DNA from: Nitrosopumilaceae archaeon
GTDB lineage: Archaea > Thermoproteota > Nitrososphaeria > Nitrososphaerales > Nitrosopumilaceae
DNA: 20,541 bases
Direction: 5' to 3'
Assembly: GCA_013867245.1 (NCBI GenBank)
Contig: JACENB010000142.1
Location: 1 to 20,541 of the forward strand
Shown: one piece after another, positions 8,808 through 15,819 of the stretch
Numbering within the stretch: position 1 is the stretch's first letter
How the letters are laid out: each line of letters opens with the position of its first letter
The notes under the pieces: model-generated
What the model was told of the DNA's origin: nothing
The model's input: the letters and a program-made list of their open reading frames with translations, nothing else
Databases searched by the model: none
Translations under genes and position numbers: made by a program

Positions 8808-9770
8808 ATGGAAGAAGAGGATCATCAATTACTTTTACCTTTAGTTGAAGATGAAAATATTTGTCTTCCTTTACCGATTAATGTTGTATCTAGATATTGG
8901 AATGTTGAATTACCTATGGCTGAGGCTATAGATTCTGCAAAGAAATATTCTGACTTTAATGGAAGTATAATTATTGAAGGGATCGAACTTGCAGAAAGAC
9001 ATGGGCTATCTTGCAAAATTGTTCATTCATCCTTAAATGAATTAAAAAAAATTATTGATTCAGGAATACCTCCAATTGTAATTCTTCCTGGAATTCCTGA
9101 AATTACACAACACGCTTCAGTAATTACTGGTTATAATGAAGATGAAAAAACAATTTTACATTATATTCAAAAAGGTAACCAAGAAGGAGAACAACAAGAA
9201 GGTGCAATACCTCAAGAAATTTTTGATAGAGAGTGGTCAGAAGAAGGAAAACTAATGATAATTATTTCACCTCCTGATATTTTATCAAAAATTACATTAG
9301 AAAATGATTCTAAGAATAAATCTAATCGTTTATGTTTTGATTCTGAAAAACAAAATATTTTACAAAATTATTCTGAAGCACTTTCATCTTTAAAACAATC
9401 TATAGAACTTGATCCAAATAATTCAACTGCACTTCATTTGTATGCAACAATGTTAAATCAACAAAAATCACCTGACTGTGTTTCATTTTATGAACAAAGC
9501 TTCAAAATTAATTCTAGATCATATTTAACATTTAATGGATTAGGAAATTTTTATTTAAAAACAAATGAATTTGAAAAAGCAGAAAATTTTTACAGTAAAG
9601 CAATTGAAATTAATCCAAAAAGATCTGCAAAAATTTACAAAAATCGCGCTTATCTACGTGAAAAATTAAATAAAAATTCTGATGCTAAGGAAGATCTAAA
9701 GTCATATTTGAAATATTTTCCAAAAGCACCTGACAGAGGAATAATAGAACAGGCAATTAGAGAAATTTAA
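8808..9770 (+). CDS. C39-peptidase-like domain fused to TPR repeats
   Basis: A 320-residue cytoplasmic protein with no signal peptide or membrane segment. Residues about 8-155 resemble a peptidase C39/papain-like fold. A Cys in DENICLPLPINVV (C19) is followed by an alternation of helix and strands with SGIPPIVILPG, and a His in THE position of the catalytic His is in TQHASVITGYNED (H102). The third catalytic residue is not obvious, so activity is uncertain. Residues about 186-300 hold two to three TPR units, for example SLKQSIELDPNNSTALHLYA and KAENFYSKAIEINPKRS, which usually mediate protein contacts. The ATG lies 33 nt after the amidotransferase stop on the same strand. The stop codon touches the 3' end of the opposing tRNA gene. 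The C39 call is moderate, the TPR call strong; substrate unknown. Confidence 0.7.
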   Translation: MEEEDHQLLLPLVEDENICLPLPINVVSRYWNVELPMAEAIDSAKKYSDFNGSIIIEGIELAERHGLSCKIVHSSLNELKKIIDSGIPPIVILPGIPEITQHASVITGYNEDEKTILHYIQKGNQEGEQQEGAIPQEIFDREWSEEGKLMIIISPPDILSKITLENDSKNKSNRLCFDSEKQNILQNYSEALSSLKQSIELDPNNSTALHLYATMLNQQKSPDCVSFYEQSFKINSRSYLTFNGLGNFYLKTNEFEKAENFYSKAIEINPKRSAKIYKNRAYLREKLNKNSDAKEDLKSYLKYFPKAPDRGIIEQAIREI

Positions 9771-9844
9771 TGCGGAATACGGGATTTGAACCCGTGACCT
9801 TCAGCTTGGGAAGCTGACGTCATACCAGACTAAACTAATTCCGC
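9771..9844 (-). tRNA. tRNA-Gly (anticodon CCC)
   Basis: A complete 74-nt cloverleaf reads on the minus strand: acceptor stem GCGGAAT/ATTCCGC with discriminator A, D-arm with GG in the loop, anticodon stem TCAGC/GCTGA with loop TTCCCAA, T-arm ACGGG-TTCAAAT-CCCGT. The anticodon CCC (complement of 9808-9810) decodes GGG glycine codons. There is no intron and no encoded CCA. The gene abuts the stop of the convergent C39/TPR gene and is divergent from a small zinc-ribbon gene. Glycyl-tRNA synthetase is encoded about 7 kb away in this window. Confidence 0.95.
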
Positions 9845-9865
9845 TTACTATTTTTTTATAAATAT

Positions 9866-9880
9866 GATTAAATATCTTAA
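9866..9880. promoter_or_regulatory. Shared divergent TATA-like box (tRNA-Gly / small zinc ribbon)
   Basis: The near-symmetrical GATTAAATATCTTAA is centred about 25 nt upstream of the ATG at 9896 on the plus strand. It is also about 27 nt upstream of the mature tRNA 5' end at 9844 on the minus strand, so one box could serve both genes. A second AT-rich box (TTTATAAATA, 9855-9864) lies too close to the tRNA for standard spacing. Confidence 0.4.
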
Positions 9881-9895
9881 TTACGAATATACCTC

Positions 9896-10069
9896 ATGGA
9901 TGCAAAATGTCCTGAATGTGAACGAGTTGCAATTTTGAATGACGATGTAACTAGTGTAAAGTGTCCTCATTGTAATTTTGAAGCAGATTATGATACGTAT
10001 CTTGAGATTATGAAAGATCACGCTATGAACATGGCATCAGATTATATTCCAGATCGACCTGGTATGTGA
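9896..10069 (+). CDS. Small zinc-ribbon protein (57 aa)
   Basis: This short gene encodes 57 residues starting MDAKCPECERVAIL. Two CPxC knuckles (C5/C8 in CPEC, C23/C26 in CPHC) spaced 14 residues apart form a classic zinc ribbon. An acidic, helix-prone C-terminus follows (DTYLEIMKDHAMNMASDY). Such ribbons bind nucleic acid or proteins; this one cannot be assigned a specific role. The ATG has a TATA-like box about 25 nt upstream, consistent with a leaderless message. The stop TGA directly touches the stop of the convergent small zinc-ribbon gene. The in-frame cysteine pattern and good codon structure make a real gene very likely. Confidence 0.8.
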   Translation: MDAKCPECERVAILNDDVTSVKCPHCNFEADYDTYLEIMKDHAMNMASDYIPDRPGM

Positions 10070-10192
10070 TTACCAAAAATTACCTTTATCTGAACAATCT
10101 AAATGGGCTCCACAATTTGGACAAAACATATGACATGCTTGCATGTCGACCATTTTATTTTCACATCTCGGACATGTGATTTCCTCTCCCAT
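10070..10192 (-). CDS. Very small zinc-ribbon protein (40 aa)
   Basis: A 40-residue open frame begins MGEEITCPRCENKMVD and has six cysteines: C7/C10 (CPRC), C20, C24/C27 (CPNCG) and C33. The CPRC and CPNCG pairs form a zinc-ribbon pattern, and CPNCG is the typical second knuckle of such mini-proteins. A TATA-like box lies about 25 nt upstream of the ATG, supporting a leaderless message. Its stop abuts that of the plus-strand zinc-ribbon gene with no spacer. The function is unknown, and transcription factor accessory or ribosome-associated roles would be guesses. The cysteine spacing makes chance unlikely despite the length. Confidence 0.7.
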   Translation of the reverse strand: MGEEITCPRCENKMVDMQACHMFCPNCGAHLDCSDKGNFW

Positions 10193-10211
10193 GACTATCT
10201 ATGGAATTATT

Positions 10212-10223
10212 GATTTAAAAATA
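10212..10223 (-). promoter_or_regulatory. TATA-like box for the 40-aa zinc-ribbon gene
   Basis: The minus strand reads TATTTTTAAATC, centred about 25 nt upstream of the ATG at 10192. It lies in the 74-nt divergent spacer shared with rps6e. Confidence 0.45.
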
Positions 10224-10266
10224 ATGTCCAAAGGTTAATTAGTACTTCAACTTTTTTTTCGAATAC

Positions 10267-10665
10267 TTGGCAAACTTCAAGCTTACAATATCAGATATCA
10301 AAGGAAAGTCTCTATCTAAGGAACTAAAAGATAGTGATGCAAATCCATTATTGGGATTAGAATTAGGAAATGAAACAGATGCAGCAGTTGTTGGTCTTAG
10401 TGGAAAATTAAAACTAACTGGTGGTAGCGATAAATCTGGTGTTCCTATGAGAGATGATGTTCATGGTTCTGCAAGAAAACGTGTTTTACTTTCAAAAGGT
10501 GTTGGATTACAAGATGCAGAACATGGTGATCGAGTAAGAAAATTAATTCGTGGAAATATTATCTCTGAAGAAATTTATCAAATAAATTGTAAATTTGATG
10601 GTGAATTACCAGTTGAAGCACCTGCAGAAGAACCAGCTGCAGAAACTGAAGATAAGAAAGAATAA
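10267..10665 (+). CDS. rps6e: 30S ribosomal protein S6e
   Basis: A component of the archaeal small ribosomal subunit. The N-terminus MANFKLTISDIKGKS and the signature GVPMRDDVHGSARKRVLLSKG (split here: GVPMRDDVHG then SARKRVLLSKG) are characteristic of S6e. The length of 132 residues is normal for archaea; the C-terminus is an acidic, Ala/Glu-rich tail instead of the long basic tail of eukaryotes. The start is TTG: an in-frame stop lies 27 nt upstream and no ATG or GTG lies between. It leads the conserved archaeal order S6e, aIF2 gamma, PIN protein. Confidence 0.95.
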   Translation: MANFKLTISDIKGKSLSKELKDSDANPLLGLELGNETDAAVVGLSGKLKLTGGSDKSGVPMRDDVHGSARKRVLLSKGVGLQDAEHGDRVRKLIRGNIISEEIYQINCKFDGELPVEAPAEEPAAETEDKKE

Positions 10666-10696
10666 CTTAACATATACCGATTCTATATTTTGACTC

Positions 10697-11959
10697 ATGC
10701 ATTGGCGAGAAACGCTTCCTGATTGGTACATCAAAAAATACGGTTATCAACCATGTGTCAATATAGGAACTTCAGGACATGTAGATCATGGAAAAACTAG
10801 TCTAATTCAAGCATTAACAGGTTCATGGACAAGTGTACATAGTCAAGAATTAAAACGTGGAATTACAATACGTGTTGGTTATTCTGATGCTGCCTTTTAC
10901 AAATGTAAAAAATGTGAAGAACCATTAGGATATTCTACAACTCCAAAATGTAATAATTGTGGAGATGAAAGTGAATTATCTCGAGTTGTAAGTTTTGTAG
11001 ATAGCCCTGGACACGAAAGTTTGATGGCAAATATGCTTTCAGGTTCTGCCTTAATGGATGGAGCATTATTGTTAGTTGCAGCAAATGAACAAGTTCCAAA
11101 ACCACAAACAAAAGAACATCTTTTAGCTCTTCAAACTCTTGGAATTAAACAAATAGTTGTACTTCAAAATAAAGTAGATTTACTTTCTCATGATGAAGTA
11201 TTATCAAATTATAAAGAAATTACAAAATTTGTCAAGGACACTAATGCTGCAAAATCCCCAATCATTCCAATTTCTGCTCAATCTGGTTTAAATCTTGATG
11301 CATTAATTGGTTTAATAGAATCTACCATTAAAACACCTGAACGAGATGAAAAAGCTGATCCAGTAATGCATGTTTTACGTTCTTTTGATGTCAACAAACC
11401 TGGTATCAAATTGAAAGATATCAAAGGTGGTGTAATTGGTGGAAGTTTAACTCAAGGAATTTTTAATGTTGGTGATGAAATTGAAATTAAACCCGGTCTA
11501 ATGAATGAAAAAAAGAAATCATATGAACCAATTCTTACAGAAATTACCTCATTAGGAACTGCTGCAGGAATTGTTGAATCAGTAAAACCTGGAGGTTTAG
11601 TTGCAATTGGTACAAAATTAGATCCATCTATGACTAGAAGTGATTCATTTATTGGTTCAGTAATTGGAAAACCTGGAACACTTCCTGAAAATTCTACAAA
11701 ACTAAAACTAAGTGTAAATTTATTTGATTCAGCTGTTGGAACTACTGAAGATATCAAAGTTAATCCTATCCAAAATGGTGAATTACTTAGATTAAACATT
11801 GGAACTGCTCCAGTTTTAGGTAAAGTCACAAAAGTCAAATCCTCTAATGTCGAAATTGAACTTAGACGTCCTGCTTGCATCTTTAAAGATGGACATGTGG
11901 CAATTAGTAGAAGAATTGCTGAAAGATGGAGATTGATTGGTGCAGGTATAGTTGGTTGA
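10697..11959 (+). CDS. eif2g: Translation initiation factor aIF2 gamma subunit
   Basis: The GTPase core of the aIF2 heterotrimer, which brings initiator Met-tRNA to the small ribosomal subunit. The G-motifs are all present: G1 GHVDHGKT (27-34), G2 RGITI, G3 DSPGH (102-106), G4 NKVD (158-161) and G5 SAQSG (193-197). The gamma-specific zinc knuckle is C70/C73 and C85/C88 (CKKC and CNNC). Two beta-barrel domains follow, with GGVIGGSLTQG in domain II and RRIAERWRLIGAGIVG at the end. The length of 420 residues is typical. An AT-rich box (TTAACATATA, 10667-10676) about 25 nt upstream may give it its own promoter. It overlaps the next gene by 8 nt. Confidence 0.97.
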   Translation: MHWRETLPDWYIKKYGYQPCVNIGTSGHVDHGKTSLIQALTGSWTSVHSQELKRGITIRVGYSDAAFYKCKKCEEPLGYSTTPKCNNCGDESELSRVVSFVDSPGHESLMANMLSGSALMDGALLLVAANEQVPKPQTKEHLLALQTLGIKQIVVLQNKVDLLSHDEVLSNYKEITKFVKDTNAAKSPIIPISAQSGLNLDALIGLIESTIKTPERDEKADPVMHVLRSFDVNKPGIKLKDIKGGVIGGSLTQGIFNVGDEIEIKPGLMNEKKKSYEPILTEITSLGTAAGIVESVKPGGLVAIGTKLDPSMTRSDSFIGSVIGKPGTLPENSTKLKLSVNLFDSAVGTTEDIKVNPIQNGELLRLNIGTAPVLGKVTKVKSSNVEIELRRPACIFKDGHVAISRRIAERWRLIGAGIVG

Positions 11960-12320
11960 AGTAATCTGTGACACCAATTTTTTAATTCATTTAGCAACTA
12001 GACGAATCAAAAATATTGATAATTTAGATATGGAAATAGGCTCAATTTCTTTTATTGTTCCCGAAGTTGTTAAAAATGAATTAATAAAATTGCAACAAAT
12101 TCCAGAAAAAAATCAAGAAATTACTCAAACATTAAATTTTATTAAAAAATTAAAAATTATTCAAATAAATGGAAATTATGCAGATGAAGAGCTAATCAAG
12201 TATGTAAAAAATAATCGAAGTATAATCGGTACAATGGATAAAGCACTTAAAAATAAAATCAAAAAATTTGGTAGTTCTATTTTATCAATTCATAATGATA
12301 AAATAATTCTTGAAAGTTAG
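11952..12320 (+). CDS. PIN-domain nuclease, FCF1/UTP23-like
   Basis: A 122-residue PIN-fold protein that probably acts as an endoribonuclease in rRNA processing, by analogy with FCF1-like proteins beside aIF2 gamma in other archaea. The acidic metal-binding residues are visible: D7 in CDTNFLIH, E43 in EVVKNELIK and D96 in GTMDKALK. The last segment, KKFGSSILSIHNDKIILES, matches the C-terminal strand and helix. The start must be TTG because the codon directly before it is an in-frame TAG; it overlaps the aIF2 gamma coding end by 8 nt, so expression is coupled. A toxin role is less likely because no antitoxin is adjacent and the position is a conserved housekeeping one. Confidence 0.8.
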   Translation: MVEVICDTNFLIHLATRRIKNIDNLDMEIGSISFIVPEVVKNELIKLQQIPEKNQEITQTLNFIKKLKIIQINGNYADEELIKYVKNNRSIIGTMDKALKNKIKKFGSSILSIHNDKIILES

Positions 12321-12325
12321 AAAAC

Positions 12326-12340
12326 TTTATTTTTAAATTA
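12326..12340 (+). promoter_or_regulatory. TATA-like box for the PEBP-family gene
   Basis: The T/A-rich TTTATTTTTAAATTA is centred a little over 20 nt upstream of the ATG at 12355 and only about 13 nt before the alternative TTG at 12346. This supports the ATG. Confidence 0.35.
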
Positions 12341-12354
12341 ATTAATTGAATTCT

Positions 12355-12783
12355 ATGTCTGAATTCACTATTACTAGTTCTGATTTTAATGATGGAGATG
12401 AAATTCCGAATAAATTTGGGTACAAATTTGAAAATAAAGAGCCAAAATTAGATTTTAAAAATATACCAGATGGTACGAAAAGTATTGGATTAATCATGGA
12501 TGATCCTGATGCAGTGGCTGCAGTTGGAAAAGTCTGGGTTCATTGGTTACGTTATTTTGAATATCCTTCAAAAAATTTAATTGTAGAAGGTAAAACTGAT
12601 TTTGATGAAATTGGATATGGTGGACCAGCACCACCTAATGGAAGACATACCTACATTTTCAAAGGATATGCTCTTGATACAACATTAGATTTGAAAAAAG
12701 GTTATTCTAAACAAGAATTAGAAAGTTTGATGCAAGGTCATATTATTGAAGAAGCAAAATTAACTGGAACTTTTGCTCCATAG
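12355..12783 (+). CDS. PEBP family protein (YbhB/YbcL, RKIP-like)
   Basis: A member of the phosphatidylethanolamine-binding protein family, small globular ligand-binding proteins found in all domains. The prokaryotic members have no firmly assigned function. Diagnostic segments are IGLIMDDPDAVAAVGKVWVHW (the DDPDA and WVHW parts of the ligand pocket) and IGYGGPAPPNGRHTYIFKGYALD, with the GPAPPNGRHTY signature. Starting at the ATG gives 142 residues, normal for the family; a TTG nine bases upstream would add three residues but is too close to the TATA-like box. There is no signal peptide, so it is cytoplasmic. It lies between two translation gene groups and converges with nop10. Confidence 0.92.
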   Translation: MSEFTITSSDFNDGDEIPNKFGYKFENKEPKLDFKNIPDGTKSIGLIMDDPDAVAAVGKVWVHWLRYFEYPSKNLIVEGKTDFDEIGYGGPAPPNGRHTYIFKGYALDTTLDLKKGYSKQELESLMQGHIIEEAKLTGTFAP

Positions 12784-12792
12784 CGTTATTTT

Positions 12793-12948
12793 TTAAGAAT
12801 ATCTTTCTGCTAATCTATATCTCATGTATTTATCATCTGGTGAAAATTTAGCTGGATGTACTGATTTTGTATCTTCACCACATTTTGGACATTTATTTTT
12901 TAATGTGTAGTGACTACATTTTGTGCATTTTCGTAATTGAAATCTCAT
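12793..12948 (-). CDS. nop10: H/ACA RNP protein Nop10
   Basis: Nop10 is the small zinc-ribbon subunit of the H/ACA ribonucleoprotein that directs pseudouridylation of RNA with Cbf5, Gar1 and L7Ae. The protein is 51 residues, [16 protein letters not shown] onward, with C8/C11 and C20/C23 forming the zinc knuckle. It continues with [18 protein letters not shown], the family signature that contacts Cbf5. An in-frame TTG-type start 17 codons upstream lies within aIF2 alpha and would give an extension foreign to the family, so I chose the ATG at 12946-12948. It follows aIF2 alpha after one base, the conserved archaeal aIF2 alpha-Nop10 pairing. Confidence 0.95.
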   Translation of the reverse strand: MRFQLRKCTKCSHYTLKNKCPKCGEDTKSVHPAKFSPDDKYMRYRLAERYS

Positions 12949-12949
12949 T

Positions 12950-13741
12950 TTAATTTTCTCTTGTTTTCTTAGAATCTTCTCTTGTAAATTTGAAAACACC
13001 TTTTTTCTTTTCTATATTAGTTTGAATTTCTTGAATTATTGGTTTTAATGTTTTTTCAGCAGATTTAAAATCTTCAGATGTAATTGATATTCTGTATTTT
13101 GGTGCACCTAAATATGTAATATCTAATGTTGAATCTTTTTTTATTACATCTAACAATGTTTTTTTAATTATTTCAACTCCATCTGATTTATTATTTGTAA
13201 TCTCCATTATTCCTCTAATTTCTACTGATGGTAATTTTATTTTTGAACAGATGTCCTCAATTGCAGTTGTAGTCTTTTTTGCTAATTTTAATTCTTTAAT
13301 TGTAATAATTCCATTTCTTGCAATTTCCATAAATGCATCATAAACTGAATCAAATTTTGTATAAATTTTATCTTCAATTTTTTCAATTTCTTCATCCGAT
13401 AGTTTTGCCTTGTCTTGTACATTTTGTAACAATGTTTTTCCTTTTTCAAATTTTTTAACTTCTTTTAATTTCTGCTTTTTTTGATCTTTGGAAACTTGTT
13501 TTAATGATAAATCGATATCTCCTGCTTTTACTTTTTTTACAAGTAAAACTTTCTTTTCTCCGTCTTTTACAAATCGATTGACTGATCTAATCCAGCCTGG
13601 TGCAATTTCAGAAATATGTAAAAATCCTTGAATATCATCATATTCGTCTAATGTGACATATGCTCCATGATCCATCACTTTAGTAACTGTGGCTAGAATG
13701 ATTTCACCTTGTTCTGGCATTTCTTGAATTTCAGTGGACAA
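12950..13741 (-). CDS. eif2a: Translation initiation factor aIF2 alpha subunit
   Basis: The RNA-binding alpha subunit of aIF2, partner of the gamma subunit encoded 1 kb away on the other strand. Residues about 11-84 form an S1/OB domain ([18 protein letters not shown] and [15 protein letters not shown]). A helical domain at about 85-175 follows, and the C-terminal alpha-beta domain that binds gamma is at about 180-255 ([15 protein letters not shown]). The length of 263 residues is typical. The start drawn here is TTG; an ATG at residue 8 (MPEQGEI, position 13720) is a plausible alternative that keeps the whole S1 domain. It is followed after one base by nop10. Confidence 0.95.
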   Translation of the reverse strand: MSTEIQEMPEQGEIILATVTKVMDHGAYVTLDEYDDIQGFLHISEIAPGWIRSVNRFVKDGEKKVLLVKKVKAGDIDLSLKQVSKDQKKQKLKEVKKFEKGKTLLQNVQDKAKLSDEEIEKIEDKIYTKFDSVYDAFMEIARNGIITIKELKLAKKTTTAIEDICSKIKLPSVEIRGIMEITNNKSDGVEIIKKTLLDVIKKDSTLDITYLGAPKYRISITSEDFKSAEKTLKPIIQEIQTNIEKKKGVFKFTREDSKKTREN

Positions 13742-13781
13742 TTCTTCTAAAAATTTCCAATCTGTAAATTAATGTTGCTCG

Positions 13782-14315
13782 TTAGAAGTCAATTCCTTCT
13801 TTTGCTTTTATACCCTTTTGAAATGGATGCTTAATTTCTTTCATTTCTGTTACTAGATCTGCAACCTCAATTACTTCCTCTTTAGCATAATTACCTGTTA
13901 ACACTAGATCTACATTTTCCGGTTTAGATTTTATTAAATTTAAAACATCATCAAGAGAAATTAAATTAAGATTTACTGCATAATTTATTTCATCCAAAAT
14001 TACTATGTCGTATTTCCCTGATTGCATTTTTTCATTACTTATTCTAATTGCTTCTTTTGCAATTTTTTGATGATCTTCTTTTGGACTTTTATCATCTATT
14101 ATTCCAACAAATCCTTTACCTATAGCAACCATTTCGAATTCTGGTTCCAATCGTTTGGATGATTCCATTTCACCGTAATGCCAGGAACCTTTAATGAATT
14201 GAATCATGCATATTTTCTTTTTATACCCAGTAGCTCTTAATGCAATTCCTAAAGCTGCAGTAGTTTTGCCCTTACCTTTTCCTGTATAAACAATTGTTAA
14301 TCCATTTTTACTCAT
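13782..14315 (-). CDS. cobO: ATP:cob(I)alamin/corrinoid adenosyltransferase, CobO/BtuR type
   Basis: Transfers the 5'-deoxyadenosyl group from ATP to the cobalt of the reduced corrinoid, giving the coenzyme form. The P-loop is YTGKGKGKTTAALG (residues 10-23), the Walker B-like strand is DIVILDEINYA, and the C-terminal LVTEMKEIKHPFQKGIKAKEGIDF (a run of family-conserved residues ending KGIKAKEGIDF) identifies the CobO/BtuR family rather than PduO or EutT. The length of 177 residues is normal. The ATG is at 14313-14315. It is divergent from cbiA across an 85-nt spacer and is followed 40 nt later by the aIF2 alpha gene on the same strand, probably a separate unit. Confidence 0.95.
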   Translation of the reverse strand: MSKNGLTIVYTGKGKGKTTAALGIALRATGYKKKICMIQFIKGSWHYGEMESSKRLEPEFEMVAIGKGFVGIIDDKSPKEDHQKIAKEAIRISNEKMQSGKYDIVILDEINYAVNLNLISLDDVLNLIKSKPENVDLVLTGNYAKEEVIEVADLVTEMKEIKHPFQKGIKAKEGIDF

Positions 14316-14370
14316 AAGTACTAGTTAATTTTTATCAGTAAAAACATTCGTAATTTTTGAAAGGTATCAA

Positions 14371-14378
14371 TTTAAATA
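14371..14378 (+). promoter_or_regulatory. TATA box for cbiA
   Basis: TTTAAATA is centred 26-27 nt upstream of the TTG at 14401. An in-frame stop overlaps the box region, so translation must start downstream. The spacing makes cbiA a good example of a leaderless TTG-initiated message. Confidence 0.6.
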
Positions 14379-14400
14379 AAAAAAAAATTCTACACATACA

Positions 14401-15756
14401 TTGAAAATACCAAGAATTGTTTTAGCAGGAGCAACTAGCGGGGTTGGTAAAACATCGATCACATGTTCAATTATTTATGCTTTACAAAAAAGAGGTTTTT
14501 CAGTACAACCGTTCAAAGTAGGTCCTGATTATATTGATCCCAGTTACTTGTCAAGTATTTCAAAAAATGAAACATACAATCTTGATGTATGGTTAATGGG
14601 TAAAAAACAAGTTTTAGAAAGTTTTGTATCTCATTCAAATTCAGATATTTCAATAATTGAGGGTGTAATGGGATATTATGATGGATTTGAGGGAAATTCT
14701 AATCATGCTAGTACTCATCATGTAGCATCCATAACTAAATCTCCTGTAATTTTAGTACTAGATGCAAGTAAAACTGCTCGTTCTATTGGTGCTACAGCTT
14801 TAGGATTTCAAAAATTTCACAAAAATTCTAGAATTGTTGGAATTATTTTAAATAAAATTGGTAGTAAAAAACATGAAATTCTATGTCGAGATGCATTAGA
14901 AAAAACAAAATTATCTATTATTGGAGTAATTCCAAAAAATCCACTATTAAATTTAGAATCTAGACATCTTGGATTAATTTCTACATATGATAATAAAATT
15001 TTAAAAAATAAATTAGAAAAGGTTTCAAAAATAATTTCAGAGTCATTAGATGTAGATAAAATTTTAAAAATTATTAAAAATCCTGTACCTATTCCTAAAA
15101 ATCAAACAAAAAGTAATAAAAAATCTAAAGTTAAAATTGCAATTGCTTTAGATAATTCTTTTAATTTCTATTATGATGATAATTTGAATGCATTAAGACG
15201 TAATGGCGCATCATTAACTTTCTTTAGCCCTATTAAAAATAAAAAAATCCCAAAATGTGATGGATTGTACATAGGTGGAGGATTTCCTGAAATATTGGGA
15301 AATGATTTATCAAAGAATCAATCCATGAAAAAATCAATCAAAAAATTATCTGATAACGATTTTCCAATTTATGCAGAATGTGGTGGATTGATGTATCTAA
15401 CTAAATCCATTACAAATAATAAAAAAAAATACAAAATGGTTGGTTTGATAGATGCTGAAACAATTATGACAAAAAAAATGAGGCTAAATTATACAAAAGG
15501 AAAATTATCTAGTAAAAATATACTATCTGATACTTTACATGGATTTCAAGGTCATGAATTTCATTATTCTCAATTGAAATCTGTTGCATCAGATTCAAAA
15601 TTTGCTTTTGATTTAGAAATTGGAGAGGGAATTACAAATCATAAAGACGGAATTATTCAAAATAACACTCTTGCTTCATATGGCCATCTTTATTTTGATA
15701 GTTCTAATTATGCTAAAATTTTTGTCAATAATTGTATAAATCAATCACGAAAGTAG
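14401..15756 (+). CDS. cbiA: Cobyrinate a,c-diamide synthase
   Basis: ATP- and glutamine-dependent amidation of the a and c carboxylates of (cobalt-)cobyrinate in corrin biosynthesis. The N-terminal P-loop is AGATSGVGKTS (9-19), followed by VGPDYIDPSYL and IIEGVMGYYDG, all typical of CbiA. The C-terminal CobB/CobQ glutamine amidotransferase domain starts near residue 245. It carries YIGGGFPEI, the nucleophile C327 in YAECGGLMYL, GHEFHYS at about 384, and the catalytic His H429 in ASYGHLYF. The length of 451 residues is normal. TTG is the only possible start near the conserved N-terminus because an in-frame TAA lies 24 nt upstream. It converges with phrB, with a hairpin between them. Confidence 0.95.
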   Translation: MKIPRIVLAGATSGVGKTSITCSIIYALQKRGFSVQPFKVGPDYIDPSYLSSISKNETYNLDVWLMGKKQVLESFVSHSNSDISIIEGVMGYYDGFEGNSNHASTHHVASITKSPVILVLDASKTARSIGATALGFQKFHKNSRIVGIILNKIGSKKHEILCRDALEKTKLSIIGVIPKNPLLNLESRHLGLISTYDNKILKNKLEKVSKIISESLDVDKILKIIKNPVPIPKNQTKSNKKSKVKIAIALDNSFNFYYDDNLNALRRNGASLTFFSPIKNKKIPKCDGLYIGGGFPEILGNDLSKNQSMKKSIKKLSDNDFPIYAECGGLMYLTKSITNNKKKYKMVGLIDAETIMTKKMRLNYTKGKLSSKNILSDTLHGFQGHEFHYSQLKSVASDSKFAFDLEIGEGITNHKDGIIQNNTLASYGHLYFDSSNYAKIFVNNCINQSRK

Positions 15757-15774
15757 ATTTTTTTGAATAAAAAT

Positions 15775-15819
15775 AGGAACCTCCTTTCTGGCAAAAGCAA
15801 GGAGGGCTCTATGATTCCT
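15775..15819. terminator. GC-rich hairpin between cbiA and phrB, probable bidirectional terminator
   Basis: A perfect 7-bp inverted repeat, CCTCCTT (15780-15786) with AAGGAGG (15799-15805), is enclosed by a second pair, AGGAA (15775-15779) with TTCCT (15815-15819). U-rich stretches follow on both sides: TTTTGTTTG after it on the plus strand, and CTATTTTTATTC on the minus strand. In this convergent, AT-rich spacer the hairpin is the most GC-rich element. It may terminate both genes, or be part of a small RNA. Confidence 0.5.

Noticed and set aside
11452..11997. Long open frame (181 codons) on the minus strand opposite aIF2 gamma.
   Set aside because: It lies fully antisense to a gene with all G-motifs, and its translation shows no domain or zinc pattern. 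It is a by-product of codon bias.
11952..12320. PIN protein as a VapC toxin.
   Set aside because: No antitoxin gene is adjacent, and the position after aIF2 gamma is a conserved archaeal housekeeping context.
12949..12999. Upstream extension of nop10 by 17 codons into aIF2 alpha.
   Set aside because: The extra residues do not belong to the Nop10 family, whose N-terminus is at the ATG at 12948.
14316..14400. Possible cobalamin riboswitch between cobO and cbiA.
   Set aside because: The spacer is only 85 nt and AT-rich, with no B12-box-like sequence; a leaderless cbiA leaves no room for a riboswitch leader.
15778..15790. AACCTCCTTTCT resembles the 3' end of 16S rRNA (anti-Shine-Dalgarno).
   Set aside because: The match is short, no other rRNA sequence surrounds it, and it forms one arm of a local hairpin.
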